Assembly: GCA_018242425.1 (NCBI GenBank)
Contig: JAFEBX010000003.1
Coordinates: 124,001-188,000, forward strand
Direction: 5' to 3'
Length of the DNA stretch: 64,000 nucleotides
Source of the DNA: Pseudomonadota bacterium
GTDB taxonomy: Bacteria > Pseudomonadota > Gammaproteobacteria > Xanthomonadales > Xanthomonadaceae
Shown here: positions 26,111-34,471 of the stretch, piece after piece
Layout of the letters: each line of letters begins with the position of its first letter
How positions within the stretch are numbered: position 1 is the stretch's first letter
The notes under the pieces: model-generated
What the model saw: the letters and a program-made list of their open reading frames with translations, nothing else
The model's database searches: none
What the model was told of the DNA's origin: nothing
Program-made: the position numbers and the translations under genes

Positions 26111-27370
26111 ATGGAAATCACCAATTTCTTGCAGCTGATGACCCAGAAGAACGGGTCGGACATGTTCCTTACCACCGGCGCGCCCATCCATATCAAGGTG
26201 GAAGGCAAGATCCATCCACTCGGTACCTCGCCGCTGCCGCCGGGACTGGTCAAGCGCATCGCCTATTCGCTGATGGACGAGGAGCAGCAGGCCACGTTCG
26301 AGCGCGAAATGGAACTCAACATGGGCCTGATGCTGGCCGATGCCGGCCGCTATCGCGTCAACGTGTTCCGCCAGCGTGGCGAAGTCGGCATGGTGATCCG
26401 TGCCATCCGCACCCAGATCCCGAGCATCGACGAGTTGCAGTTGCCGCCGTTGTTCCGCGACATCATCAGCACCCCGCGCGGGCTGGTGCTGGTGGTGGGA
26501 TCCACCGGCTCCGGCAAGTCGACCACGCTGGCGTCGATGATCGACCATCGCAACAACACGATGACCGGTCACATCCTCACCATCGAGGATCCCATCGAGT
26601 TCCTGCATCGCCACAAGCGTTCACTGGTGAACCAGCGTGAAGTCGGCATCGACACCAAGGGCTTCCACACCGCGTTGCGCAATGCCATGCGCGAAGCGCC
26701 TGACGTGATCCTGATCGGCGAGATCCTCGACGCCGAGATCATGGAAGCGGCGATCGCCTTCGCCGAAACCGGCCACCTGTGCCTGGCGACGCTGCACTCC
26801 AACAACGCCGACCAGGCGCTGGAGCGCATCCTCAACTTCTTCCCGGAAGCCGCGCACAAGAACGTGCTGATGAACCTGTCGCTCAACCTGCACGCGGTGA
26901 TCTCGCAGCGACTGGTGAAGGGCGTCGACGGCAAGCGCCTGCCCGCCACCGAGCTGCTGATCAACACGCCGCACATCCGCGACCTCATGCGTCGCGGGCA
27001 GGTCCATGCCATCAAGCAGGCGATGGAGGAATCGCTGGAGGAAGGCATGCATACCTTCGACCAGTCGCTGTTCCAGCTGGCGAAGTCGGGGCGCATCTCG
27101 CAGGAAGAAGCACTCAACGCCGCCGACTCGCGCGACGGCCTCGCCGTGAAGTTCCGCCTGTCGGAAGGCGCCGACGCCGACCACGATCCCTACGCCGAGA
27201 TCTTCGCCGCGCAGGAGGCCGCAAGCGCGTCCGCCGCACCGTCTCCGGCCCCGGCTGCCACGGCCGAGCCGGCAACGGAAACGGAAACGCCGAAGGCTGC
27301 GGAAAAAGACGAGGCGATCACGCCACCGACGATGCCCAATCTCAGCCAGGGCTTCGAGAACATGTATTGA
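26111..27370 (+). CDS. pilU: PilU-type twitching motility retraction ATPase
   Basis: A 419-residue secretion-type ATPase. Walker A is GSTGSGKST at 130-138, Walker B DVILIGEI at 198-205, and the His box GHLCLATLH at 221-229. The C-terminal extension (about 365-419) is Ala/Pro/Glu-rich and ends FENMY. It assists PilT in pulling back type IV pili. The usual Ile-Arg-Asp after Walker B reads Ile-Leu-Asp here, and the next Glu-Thr reads Glu-Ile. No pilT lies beside it. Its stop directly abuts the maiA stop on the other strand. Confidence 0.9.
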   Translation: MEITNFLQLMTQKNGSDMFLTTGAPIHIKVEGKIHPLGTSPLPPGLVKRIAYSLMDEEQQATFEREMELNMGLMLADAGRYRVNVFRQRGEVGMVIRAIRTQIPSIDELQLPPLFRDIISTPRGLVLVVGSTGSGKSTTLASMIDHRNNTMTGHILTIEDPIEFLHRHKRSLVNQREVGIDTKGFHTALRNAMREAPDVILIGEILDAEIMEAAIAFAETGHLCLATLHSNNADQALERILNFFPEAAHKNVLMNLSLNLHAVISQRLVKGVDGKRLPATELLINTPHIRDLMRRGQVHAIKQAMEESLEEGMHTFDQSLFQLAKSGRISQEEALNAADSRDGLAVKFRLSEGADADHDPYAEIFAAQEAASASAAPSPAPAATAEPATETETPKAAEKDEAITPPTMPNLSQGFENMY

Positions 27371-28042
27371 TCAGGCGGCCTTCGGCGCGTCCGGCTGGTT
27401 GTCGGGATGTGCGGCGATGAAGGCCGGGTGCGTCGCACAGGCGGCATCGATCGCGGCGATGCGCGGGAATGCCGAAACATCCATGTCGAAACGACGCGCG
27501 TTGTAGAGCTGCGGAATCAGTACGCAATCGGCGAGCGTTGGCGTGTCGCCATGGCAATAGCGTCCCTTCGGTGCGTTCGCCAGCATTTCCTCGAAGGCCT
27601 GCAGGCCAAGGCCGATCCAGTGTCGTGACCACGCACTGCGTTGTTCCTCGCTGGCGCCGAACTCGCGGCCCAGCGCCTTCAACACGCGCAGGTTTCCGAG
27701 GGGTTGGATTTCGCAGGCGATCGCCTGCGCCAGCGCGCGGGTGCGCTGGCGGTCGATGGCATCGCCGGGAACCAGGCGCACGCCGCGATCCGGCCAGACT
27801 TCGTCGAGGTACTCGAGGATGGCAAGCGACTGCGTGAGCATGCGTCCGTCATGTTCCAGCGCCGGCACCAGCTCCTGCGGATTGCGCGCGTGGTGTTCGG
27901 GCGAATGCTGCTGCCCACCGTCATTCACCAGATGGACCGGCACCAGTTCGTATTGCAGTTCCTTCAGCGCCAGGCCGATGCGCGCGCGATACGACGCGCT
28001 GGAACGCCAGTAGGCAAACAGACGGAGCGATGCGTCGGCCAT
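27371..28042 (-). CDS. maiA: Maleylacetoacetate isomerase
   Basis: A 223-residue GST-zeta enzyme: YWRSSASYRARIGLALK at the glutathione site, NPQELVPALEHDG, LTQSLAILEYLDE, and the C-terminal helical domain ending with TLADCVLIPQLYNARRF. It isomerises maleylacetoacetate to fumarylacetoacetate. The SSC motif of the human enzyme reads Ser-Ser-Ala here, a change I believe is common in bacteria. ATG at 28042 follows the fahA stop by two bases, so both belong to one operon. Confidence 0.9.
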   Translation of the reverse strand: MADASLRLFAYWRSSASYRARIGLALKELQYELVPVHLVNDGGQQHSPEHHARNPQELVPALEHDGRMLTQSLAILEYLDEVWPDRGVRLVPGDAIDRQRTRALAQAIACEIQPLGNLRVLKALGREFGASEEQRSAWSRHWIGLGLQAFEEMLANAPKGRYCHGDTPTLADCVLIPQLYNARRFDMDVSAFPRIAAIDAACATHPAFIAAHPDNQPDAPKAA

Positions 28043-28044
28043 GG

Positions 28045-29028
28045 TCAGCTCGCGCGCTCGATCTTCTGTTCGATCGCGCCGAAGATGGTCTTGCCTTCGG
28101 CGTCCAGCATCTCGATGCGCACGGTGTCGCCGAACTTCATGAACGGCGTCGACGGCTTGCCGTCGCGCAGGGTTTCGACCGTGCGTTGTTCGGCGAAGCA
28201 CGACGCCCCCAACGACGTGTCTTCATTCGCGACCGTGCCCGAGCCGACGATCGTGCCCGCGGTGAGCGGACGCGTCTTGGCGGCGTGCGCGACCAGCTGG
28301 GCGAAATCGAATTGCATGTCGACGCCCGCTTCCGGCGCGCCGAACCACTTGCCGTTGATGTGGGTGAGCATCGGGCGGTGGACCTTGCTGTCCTTCCAGG
28401 CATCGCCCAGTTCGTCCGGCGTCACGAACACCGGCGACAGCGCCGAACGCGGCTTGGATTGCAGGAAGCCGAAGCCCTTGGCGAGTTCCGGCGGAATCAG
28501 GCCACGCAGGCTGACATCATTGACCAGTCCTACCAGCTGGATGTGTGCCGCCGCATCCGCCGGCGTCACCGCCATCGGCACGTCGTCGGTCACGACCACC
28601 ACTTCGGCCTCGAGGTCGATGCCGTAATCCTCGCTGGTTACCTTCACCGCATCGCGCGGGCCGTAGAAACCGGCGCTCACCGCCTGGTACATCAGCGGAT
28701 CGACATAGAAGCTTTCCGGAACTTCGGCGCCACGGGCGCGACGCACGCGCTCGACATGCGGCAGGTAGGCGCTGCCATCGACGAATTCATAGGCGCGCGG
28801 CATCGGTGCGGCGAGATCGCCCATGTCGAGATCGAACGCATCCTCGGCCTTGCCGGCGTTCAGGTCTTCGGACAGCGCATTGAGGCGCGGGGCGATATTC
28901 GACCAGTCTTCCAGCGCGCGCTGCAGCGTCGGCGCGATCGCGGTGGCGCGCACGGCGCGGGCCAGATCGCGCGAAACCACGATGAGGGTGCCGTCGCGCC
29001 CGCCTTCCTTCAGTGAACCCAGTTTCAT
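28045..29028 (-). CDS. fahA: Fumarylacetoacetate hydrolase
   Basis: A 327-residue FAA hydrolase. Metal-binding acidic residues lie in SEDYGIDLEAEVVVV, with later GTIVGSGTVANED and a C-terminal GDTVRIEMLDAEG strand. It splits fumarylacetoacetate into fumarate and acetoacetate, the last step of tyrosine breakdown. It is first in the fahA-maiA operon. A palindrome matching the hppD operator lies 38 bp upstream. Confidence 0.93.
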   Translation of the reverse strand: MKLGSLKEGGRDGTLIVVSRDLARAVRATAIAPTLQRALEDWSNIAPRLNALSEDLNAGKAEDAFDLDMGDLAAPMPRAYEFVDGSAYLPHVERVRRARGAEVPESFYVDPLMYQAVSAGFYGPRDAVKVTSEDYGIDLEAEVVVVTDDVPMAVTPADAAAHIQLVGLVNDVSLRGLIPPELAKGFGFLQSKPRSALSPVFVTPDELGDAWKDSKVHRPMLTHINGKWFGAPEAGVDMQFDFAQLVAHAAKTRPLTAGTIVGSGTVANEDTSLGASCFAEQRTVETLRDGKPSTPFMKFGDTVRIEMLDAEGKTIFGAIEQKIERAS

Positions 29029-29065
29029 CGCGTCCTCGGACTCAAAATTGTTGGATGTGTCGTTG

Positions 29066-29079
29066 GTTTCAATTGTAAC
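29066..29079. promoter_or_regulatory. Likely MarR operator before fahA
   Basis: The 14-mer GTTTCAATTGTAAC is an imperfect palindrome centred on CAATTG. It differs by one base from GTTTCAATTGCAAC at 44730-44743, between hppD and the divergent MarR gene. Distances to the fahA and hppD start codons are nearly equal. This suggests one regulator for both loci. Confidence 0.65.
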
Positions 29080-29082
29080 TTT

Positions 29083-29838
29083 TCAATCGCTGCCGAGGAA
29101 ACCGCTGGCGCGATACGTCACCACCAGCGTGTCGCGATGGCCGGATGCCGCGCCCTGGCGCGGGCGGATCGGCGTCGACTCGTGGATGACGCGCGCATCC
29201 TCCATGAACAACAGGCTCCATGGCGCGTCCAGGGTGAAGCGCTGGCCATCGGGGCCGGCGACATCGAACACTCGCGTCTCGCCGCCGATGATGTCCTCGC
29301 GACCGACCAGCAGCACCGCGACGAAATCGACGCCATCGCGATGCGCGCCTTCCGGCGTTGGCCGACCGATGCCGTCGGCGGTGTCGATGCGGAACTGGTG
29401 GGCTTCGACATGCCAGCGTGGCGTGTTCGCGTGGAGATCGCTGCAAAGCGTTGCAAGCGACAGCAGCAGCTTCGACCACGCCGATTGCGCGAACGTCGCC
29501 TCTTCGATCGGCTCGAACCAGCGCTGCATGCCGCCGTGGAGCGCGTTGTATTCCACCGGCTGCCAGTGCGCGCGATGCGGATGCAAGGCCAGCGCGCCGT
29601 TTTCGGCGATGAAACTGGAATGGCGGCGACGGCGATAGCGCCCGCCATCGCGCAGGTAGCCATCGGGCTCCAGGCGATTCCACGACGGCAGCAATGCATC
29701 GAATGCACCGGCATCGACACCGGCAAGCGCCGCGACATCGGACGGCGACAATGCCGCGAATCCACGCTCGCGCACGGCCTCGTGGAGTCGCGCCAACGGC
29801 GTGTACGGCGGGGGGAAGCTGATGTCACCCATGTTCAT
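29083..29838 (-). CDS. 2OG-Fe dioxygenase family protein (PF10014-like)
   Basis: A 251-residue protein. The Fe ligands look like His and Asp in EGAHRDGVDFVAVLLVG and the distal His in ARVIHESTPI, with a following Arg (about residue 240) for 2-oxoglutarate. The family includes amino acid hydroxylases such as isoleucine dioxygenase, but the substrate here is unknown. Two in-frame Met codons (29838, 29832) are near-equal start choices. It lies between the rplM-rpsI-tRNA terminator and the fahA operon, on the same strand. Confidence 0.7.
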   Translation of the reverse strand: MNMGDISFPPPYTPLARLHEAVRERGFAALSPSDVAALAGVDAGAFDALLPSWNRLEPDGYLRDGGRYRRRRHSSFIAENGALALHPHRAHWQPVEYNALHGGMQRWFEPIEEATFAQSAWSKLLLSLATLCSDLHANTPRWHVEAHQFRIDTADGIGRPTPEGAHRDGVDFVAVLLVGREDIIGGETRVFDVAGPDGQRFTLDAPWSLLFMEDARVIHESTPIRPRQGAASGHRDTLVVTYRASGFLGSD

Positions 29839-29855
29839 CCCGCTATTAAACGCGA

Positions 29856-29880
29856 AAAGCCCGCCGAGGCGGGCTTTACG
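29856..29880 (-). terminator. Terminator after tRNA-Gln
   Basis: An AAAGCCCGCC / GGCGGGCTTT stem is followed on the minus strand by TTTTCG. It ends the rplM-rpsI-tRNA-Gln unit, 23 bases after the tRNA. Confidence 0.7.
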
Positions 29881-29902
29881 ACCGGCGAACCGGTTTTCAT
29901 TG

Positions 29903-29977
29903 TGGCAGCCCGTGAAGGATTCGAACCTCCGAATGCCTGAGTCAGAGTCAGGTGCCTTACCGCTTGGCGAACGGGCT
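29903..29977 (-). tRNA. tRNA-Gln (anticodon CUG)
   Basis: The 75-nt cloverleaf has a 7-bp acceptor stem AGCCCGT/ACGGGCT, D-arm GCC-AAGCGGTAA-GGC, anticodon stem CCTGA/TCAGG with loop CTCTGAC giving anticodon CTG, T-arm around GGTTCGAATCC, and an encoded CCA end. It reads CAG codons. It lies 12 bases downstream of rpsI on the same strand. Confidence 0.95.
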
Positions 29978-29989
29978 ATGAAACGGATT

Positions 29990-30382
29990 TTAGCGCTTCG
30001 AGTACTGCGTTGCGCGACGTGCCTTGTGCAGACCGACCTTCTTGCGCTCGACTTCGCGGGCGTCACGGGTCATGAAGCCGGCCTTGCGCAGTTCGGACTT
30101 CAACGATTCGTCGTACTCGACCAGCGCGCGGGCGATGCCGAGGCGGATGGCGCCGGCCTGGCCGGTGGTGCCGCCGCCGGTGGCGGTGACGACGACGTCG
30201 AACTTGTCGGTCGACTGGGTGAGCTCGAGCGGCTGGCGCACGATCATGCGCGCGGTTTCGCGGCCGAAGAACTCATCGATCGAACGACCGTTGATGGTGA
30301 TGTTGCCCTGACCCTTGCGCAGGAACACGCGAGCGGTGGAGGACTTGCGACGGCCGGTGCCGTAATTCTGCTGGATAGCCAT
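29990..30382 (-). CDS. rpsI: 30S ribosomal protein S9
   Basis: A 130-residue protein with the S9 signatures [29 protein letters not shown] and the invariant C-terminal Tyr-Ser-Lys-Arg that reaches the decoding site. Length equals E. coli S9. It starts eight bases after the rplM stop; the two form the usual operon. Confidence 0.98.
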   Translation of the reverse strand: MAIQQNYGTGRRKSSTARVFLRKGQGNITINGRSIDEFFGRETARMIVRQPLELTQSTDKFDVVVTATGGGTTGQAGAIRLGIARALVEYDESLKSELRKAGFMTRDAREVERKKVGLHKARRATQYSKR

Positions 30383-30390
30383 GTGAGTTC

Positions 30391-30819
30391 TCAGAAGGAC
30401 AGCGGCTTGGGCTGCTGGGCAGCGTGCGGATGCTCGGAGCCTGCGTAGACCTTGAGCTTGCGGTACATCGCGCGGCCAAGCGGATTCTTCGGCAGCATGC
30501 CCTTGACGGCGATTTCGATGACGCGTTCCGGGTGGCGCTCCAGCGCCTGGCCCAGGGTTTCGGTCTTGAGGTTGCCGATGTAGCCGGTGAAGCGGTGGTA
30601 CTTCTTGTCCAGCAGCTTGTTGCCGGTGACCACGATCTTCTCGGCATTGATCACGACGAGGTAGTCGCCGGTGTCCATGTGCGGGGTGTAGGTCGGCTTG
30701 TGCTTGCCGCGCAGGCGGTGCGCCAGTTCGACGCAGAGGCGGCCGAGGGTCTGCCCTTCGGCATCCACCACGTACCAATCTTGCTGCACGTTGTCAGCTT
30801 TGGCAGAAAAGGTCTTCAT
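30391..30819 (-). CDS. rplM: 50S ribosomal protein L13
   Basis: A 142-residue L13, the same length as E. coli, with [28 protein letters not shown] and [20 protein letters not shown]. It is an early-assembly 23S rRNA binder. ATG at 30819 is chosen since it gives the standard MKTFSAK start. It is divergent from coq7 across 133 bp. Confidence 0.98.
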   Translation of the reverse strand: MKTFSAKADNVQQDWYVVDAEGQTLGRLCVELAHRLRGKHKPTYTPHMDTGDYLVVINAEKIVVTGNKLLDKKYHRFTGYIGNLKTETLGQALERHPERVIEIAVKGMLPKNPLGRAMYRKLKVYAGSEHPHAAQQPKPLSF

Positions 30820-30952
30820 GAGCATTGACTCTGTGTGATCGGTACATGGTCGGGCTGGTTCCGGGGGCCGGAACTTCACCACGCGATGTGCGAATCGGGA
30901 CGAAAGAAGCGGAATGATAGCCCGGATTCCGGGGTCGTGCAACAATCCCGCC

Positions 30953-31591
30953 ATGTTCCGCCAGCCCTCCACCCTCGACGCCCTGCTCGCCGACGCCCAG
31001 AACGCCGTCCAGACGGTGGCCGGGCATCCGCCCGCCGAACGCGCCAATCCCGGCGACGGCGAGGCCGACCTGGTGCTGGACGAACCCGAGCGCCGCCACG
31101 CCGCCGGGCTGATGCGCATCAACCACGTCGGCGAGGTCTGCGCCCAGGCGCTCTACCTCGGCCAGGCCGCGGTGGCCCGCGATCCCGCGACCCGCGCGCA
31201 CCTGCTGCACGCCGCGCAGGAGGAAACCGACCACCTCGCCTGGTGCGCCGACCGCCTGCAGGAGCTCGACAGCCGCCCCAGCCTGTTCAATCCGCTGTGG
31301 TACGCCAGCAGCTACGCCATCGGTGCACTGGCCGGCCTGCGCGGGGATGGCTGGAACCTCGGCTTCGTGGTCGAGACCGAGCGCCAGGTCGAAGCCCACC
31401 TCGACGAACACCTGCAGGAATTGCCGGCCGCCGACGCGCGCAGCCGCGCCATCCTGCAGGTGATGAAGGCCGACGAGGCGCGCCACGCCGATGCCGCCGA
31501 AGCTGCCGGCGCGCGCAAGTTGCCGTTCCCGATCCCCAAGGTGATGACGGCCGCCAGCTGGGTGATGAAGACCGTCGCCTACCGGATCTGA
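30953..31591 (+). CDS. coq7: Demethoxyubiquinone hydroxylase Coq7
   Basis: A 212-residue di-iron hydroxylase. The carboxylate ligands appear in [30 protein letters not shown] and [10 protein letters not shown]. It hydroxylates the demethoxy precursor in ubiquinone synthesis. The ATG at 30953 is preferred over an upstream in-frame ATG at 30914, which lies in sequence unlike the family. Its stop abuts the speD stop on the other strand. Confidence 0.93.
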   Translation: MFRQPSTLDALLADAQNAVQTVAGHPPAERANPGDGEADLVLDEPERRHAAGLMRINHVGEVCAQALYLGQAAVARDPATRAHLLHAAQEETDHLAWCADRLQELDSRPSLFNPLWYASSYAIGALAGLRGDGWNLGFVVETERQVEAHLDEHLQELPAADARSRAILQVMKADEARHADAAEAAGARKLPFPIPKVMTAASWVMKTVAYRI

Positions 31592-31592
31592 G

Positions 31593-32384
31593 TCATTCGA
31601 CGAGATTGCGTCCCTGGTAAAGCTCTTCGATCTCGCGCTTGAGGCGCGCCTCGATCTTCATCCGTTCCTTGAAGGAGAGGTTCTTCGCCTTCTCCTCGAA
31701 CAGATAGGTGTCGAGGTCGAATTCCTTGAGGTGCATCTTGGTGTGGAACAGGTTTTCCTGGTAGACGTTCACGTCGAGCATTTCGTAGCGCGACTTGATG
31801 TTCTTGGCCAGGTAGTCCTGGATCGAATTGATCTTGTGGTCGATGAAGTGCTTCTTGCCCTTGATGTCGCGGGTGAAGCCGCGCACGCGGTAATCGGCGA
31901 CCACGATGTCCGATTCGAAGCTTTCGATCAGGTAGTTCAGGGCCTTCAGCGGCGAAATCACGCCGCAGGTCGAGACGTCGATGTCGGCGCGGAAGGTCGC
32001 GATGCCGTTGTCCGGGTGCGTTTCCGGATAGGTGTGCACGGTGATGTGCGACTTGTCGAGGTGGGCGACCACCGCGTCGGAGATCACGCCCTTGGCATCG
32101 GCCTTGTCGATCACCGGCTCCTCGGAGATGAGGATGGTCACCGACGCGCCCTGCGGATCGTAGTCCTGGCGCGCGATGTTGAGGATGTTGGCGCCGATGA
32201 TCTCCGCCACGTCCGTGAGGATCTGGGTCAGGCGGTCGGCATCGTACTGTTCGTCGATGTATTCGATGTAACGCTTGCGCTCGTCTTCCGACGCCGCGTA
32301 GCAGACGTCGTAGATGTTGAAGCTGAGCGATTTGGTGAGATTGTTGAAGCCTTGCAGCTTCAAACGGGGGAGCGGCTTGATCAC
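31593..32384 (-). CDS. speD: S-adenosylmethionine decarboxylase proenzyme
   Basis: A 264-residue protein, exactly the length of E. coli SpeD. The self-cleavage site is Lys112-Ser113 in [12 protein letters not shown]; cleavage makes the pyruvoyl cofactor. It supplies decarboxylated SAM for spermidine. The start is GTG at 32384, which gives the family-like [18 protein letters not shown] beginning; the frame continues upstream but without family resemblance. Arginase at 57 kb could supply ornithine for the same pathway. Confidence 0.93.
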   Translation of the reverse strand: MIKPLPRLKLQGFNNLTKSLSFNIYDVCYAASEDERKRYIEYIDEQYDADRLTQILTDVAEIIGANILNIARQDYDPQGASVTILISEEPVIDKADAKGVISDAVVAHLDKSHITVHTYPETHPDNGIATFRADIDVSTCGVISPLKALNYLIESFESDIVVADYRVRGFTRDIKGKKHFIDHKINSIQDYLAKNIKSRYEMLDVNVYQENLFHTKMHLKEFDLDTYLFEEKAKNLSFKERMKIEARLKREIEELYQGRNLVE

Positions 32385-32582
32385 CAGCGGGCCTCGGGAT
32401 CCGGCAAGGCGGCGATTATGCGGCAAAGCTCCCCCCACCGGAACCGCAACCCCATGACTGCCGTCGCGAACCTGAACGAACCCCCGTCATGGATCCGTGT
32501 GTGACCGCAGCTGGCGACCACGAGTTGCCGCGAACAATTCTTCGCCATACTCTTGGGGAGATTTCATGCCATACGGTCCCGA

Positions 32583-33272
32583 ATGAACTACCACGCCCTG
32601 TCGCAAATCGGTGCCCAACGTCTTCCCGCGAGCCCGTTGTCCCTCGATGCCGCGACAGTCGACCGATTCCTGTCCCGCTGCCAGCGCCATCGCTATCCGT
32701 CCCGCGTCGACGTGTTCCGTCCCGGTGACCCGGCCAGCACCCTCTATTACGTCCTCGACGGCTCGGTCAGCATCCTGACCGAGGAGGAGGATGGCCACGA
32801 ACTGATCCTGGGCTATTACGGCAAGGGCGAATTCGTCGGCGAAATGGGGCTTTACATCCATTCCGAGCGCCGTGAAGTCACCCTGCGCACCCGCACCCAG
32901 ACCGAGCTGGCGGAAATCAGCTACGAACACCTGACCCAGCTGCTGACCGGCGAACTGGCTGCGGACGCCCCCAAGATCCTGTTCGCGATCGGCGCCCAGC
33001 TCACTCGCCGCCTGCGCGACACCGGCCGCAAGGCGGGTCGCCTGGCCTTCCTCGACGTCACGGATCGCATCGTCCGCACCCTGCACGACCTGGCGCAGGA
33101 GCCGGAAGCGATGACCCATCCGCAAGGCACCCAGCTGCGCATTTCCCGCCAGGAAATCGCCCGACTGGTCGGCTGCTCGCGCGAAATGGCCGGTCGCGTG
33201 CTGAAGAAGCTGCAAGCCGACGGCCTGCTCCACGCCCGCGGCAAGACCATCGTCCTCTACGGCAGCCGCTGA
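32583..33272 (+). CDS. clp: Clp, CRP/FNR-family global regulator
   Basis: A 229-residue regulator, one residue off Xanthomonas Clp. It has an N-terminal cyclic-nucleotide-binding fold (about 30-130, with FRPGDPASTLYYVLDGSVSIL), a long dimer helix and a C-terminal helix-turn-helix (ISRQEIARLVGCSREMAGRVLKKL). In Xanthomonas, Clp is turned off by cyclic di-GMP and drives virulence and exoenzyme genes. The 198-bp upstream spacer (32385-32582) contains no gene; a TGTGTGAC half-site is seen but no full Clp site. Confidence 0.93.
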   Translation: MNYHALSQIGAQRLPASPLSLDAATVDRFLSRCQRHRYPSRVDVFRPGDPASTLYYVLDGSVSILTEEEDGHELILGYYGKGEFVGEMGLYIHSERREVTLRTRTQTELAEISYEHLTQLLTGELAADAPKILFAIGAQLTRRLRDTGRKAGRLAFLDVTDRIVRTLHDLAQEPEAMTHPQGTQLRISRQEIARLVGCSREMAGRVLKKLQADGLLHARGKTIVLYGSR

Positions 33273-33275
33273 GGC

Positions 33276-33731
33276 GTGACCCGCGCCCTGCCCGAGGCCG
33301 ACCTGCGTCTGGCATCGGTGATGGATGCCGAGGATGTCGCTTCGCTGCTCACCACGCTCGGCTATCCCTGTGATCGCCAGGACGCGGCCAACCGCATCCT
33401 CACCATCATCGAGAACGACCGCCAGACGCTGGTGCTGGCGCGCAGCGCCGATGGCGCCGTCTCCGGCCTGATCGCCCTCGATTTCATGTACTACCTGCCG
33501 CTGGACACGACGACCTGCCGCATCACCGCACTGGTGGTGACCACGGAAGCGCAGGGCCGCGGCATCGGTCGCCAGTTGCTGCGCGAGGCCGAGCGCCGCG
33601 CGCGCGCCGCCGGCGCCGCCCGCATCGAGCTGACCAGCGGATCGCAGCGCACCGACGCCCACAAGTTCTATCGCGACAACAATTACAGCGACGGCACCGT
33701 CCGTTTCGTGAAATACCTCGGCGCCGCCTGA
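33276..33731 (+). CDS. GNAT family N-acetyltransferase
   Basis: A 151-residue acetyltransferase with the acetyl-CoA loop EAQGRGIGRQLLREAE (motif A) and a late YRDNNYSDG segment. Start is GTG at 33276, three bases after the clp stop, so the two are probably co-transcribed. The substrate is unknown. Confidence 0.82.
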   Translation: MTRALPEADLRLASVMDAEDVASLLTTLGYPCDRQDAANRILTIIENDRQTLVLARSADGAVSGLIALDFMYYLPLDTTTCRITALVVTTEAQGRGIGRQLLREAERRARAAGAARIELTSGSQRTDAHKFYRDNNYSDGTVRFVKYLGAA

Positions 33732-33734
33732 ATC

Positions 33735-34454
33735 TCAGCCCCGCGCCATTGCCCCGGGGTCGGGATCACCGGCGCGACTCGGGCAGCCCCAGTTGAGGAT
33801 GGGCGTGTCCGGCCGCAGCAGCCTGCGGAACACGTTGATCGAACCCGGTTTCGGGTTCACCACCACCGGACGTCGCGCCGACAACAGCAAGGGCAGATCG
33901 GCAGTGCTGTCGCTGTAGGCAGCGTCGATCGGCGCGGTGTAGCCGGCGTCGCGGATCATCGCCATCTTCATCTCGTGGTGGCAGTGGCGCGTCGCCACCA
34001 CGCCACCGAAGCGCGGCCCGATCTCGGTACCGATCACCGGCAGGTCGTCGTGGGCGACGAAATCGAGGATGGCTCGCGCCAGTTCCGGCGGTGCGCCGGT
34101 CGCGACGACCACGGTATCGCCGCGAGCGCGATGCAGGTGCAGCACCTTGAGTGCATCCGGCAGCAGGCGCCTGCGGATGTCATCGGCATGGGTGGCGACG
34201 TATTCGTCGATCAGCGCGTCGAGGTCGCGGCTGTGGTGCATACCCACCGTTCCAACCCAGACGAATGCCGAAATGCCGTGGCGGCGCGTCGGCAGCCACG
34301 CGATCATCGGCCCCGCCACCGGCACGATCAGCAACGCCAGCAGGCGACGCCACCAGGCGCGGCGGATCAGCCACGCAAACAGGTGGCTGCCGGAATCGCC
34401 GTTGTATAGCGTGTGGTCGAAATCGAAAACGATGAAATGTCCGGAATCGGGCAT
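33735..34454 (-). CDS. HAD-IB family phosphatase
   Basis: A 239-residue HAD protein. Motif I is FDFDHTLYNGDSG, motif II VVVATGAPP, and motif III a Lys (HHEMKMAMI) followed by AYSDSTADLPLL. A hydrophobic stretch (about 30-55) sits between motif I and the helical cap. Relatives include phosphoserine phosphatase and lipid or sugar phosphatases. It lies 17 bases after the histidine kinase gene on the same strand, so it may belong to that operon. Confidence 0.78.
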   Translation of the reverse strand: MPDSGHFIVFDFDHTLYNGDSGSHLFAWLIRRAWWRRLLALLIVPVAGPMIAWLPTRRHGISAFVWVGTVGMHHSRDLDALIDEYVATHADDIRRRLLPDALKVLHLHRARGDTVVVATGAPPELARAILDFVAHDDLPVIGTEIGPRFGGVVATRHCHHEMKMAMIRDAGYTAPIDAAYSDSTADLPLLLSARRPVVVNPKPGSINVFRRLLRPDTPILNWGCPSRAGDPDPGAMARG

Positions 34455-34471
34455 GGCGTGCAGGCGGGGGA

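Noticed and set aside
32385..32582. Clp autoregulatory site upstream of clp
   Set aside because: Only a TGTGTGAC half-site is seen; the expected second half six bases later is missing.
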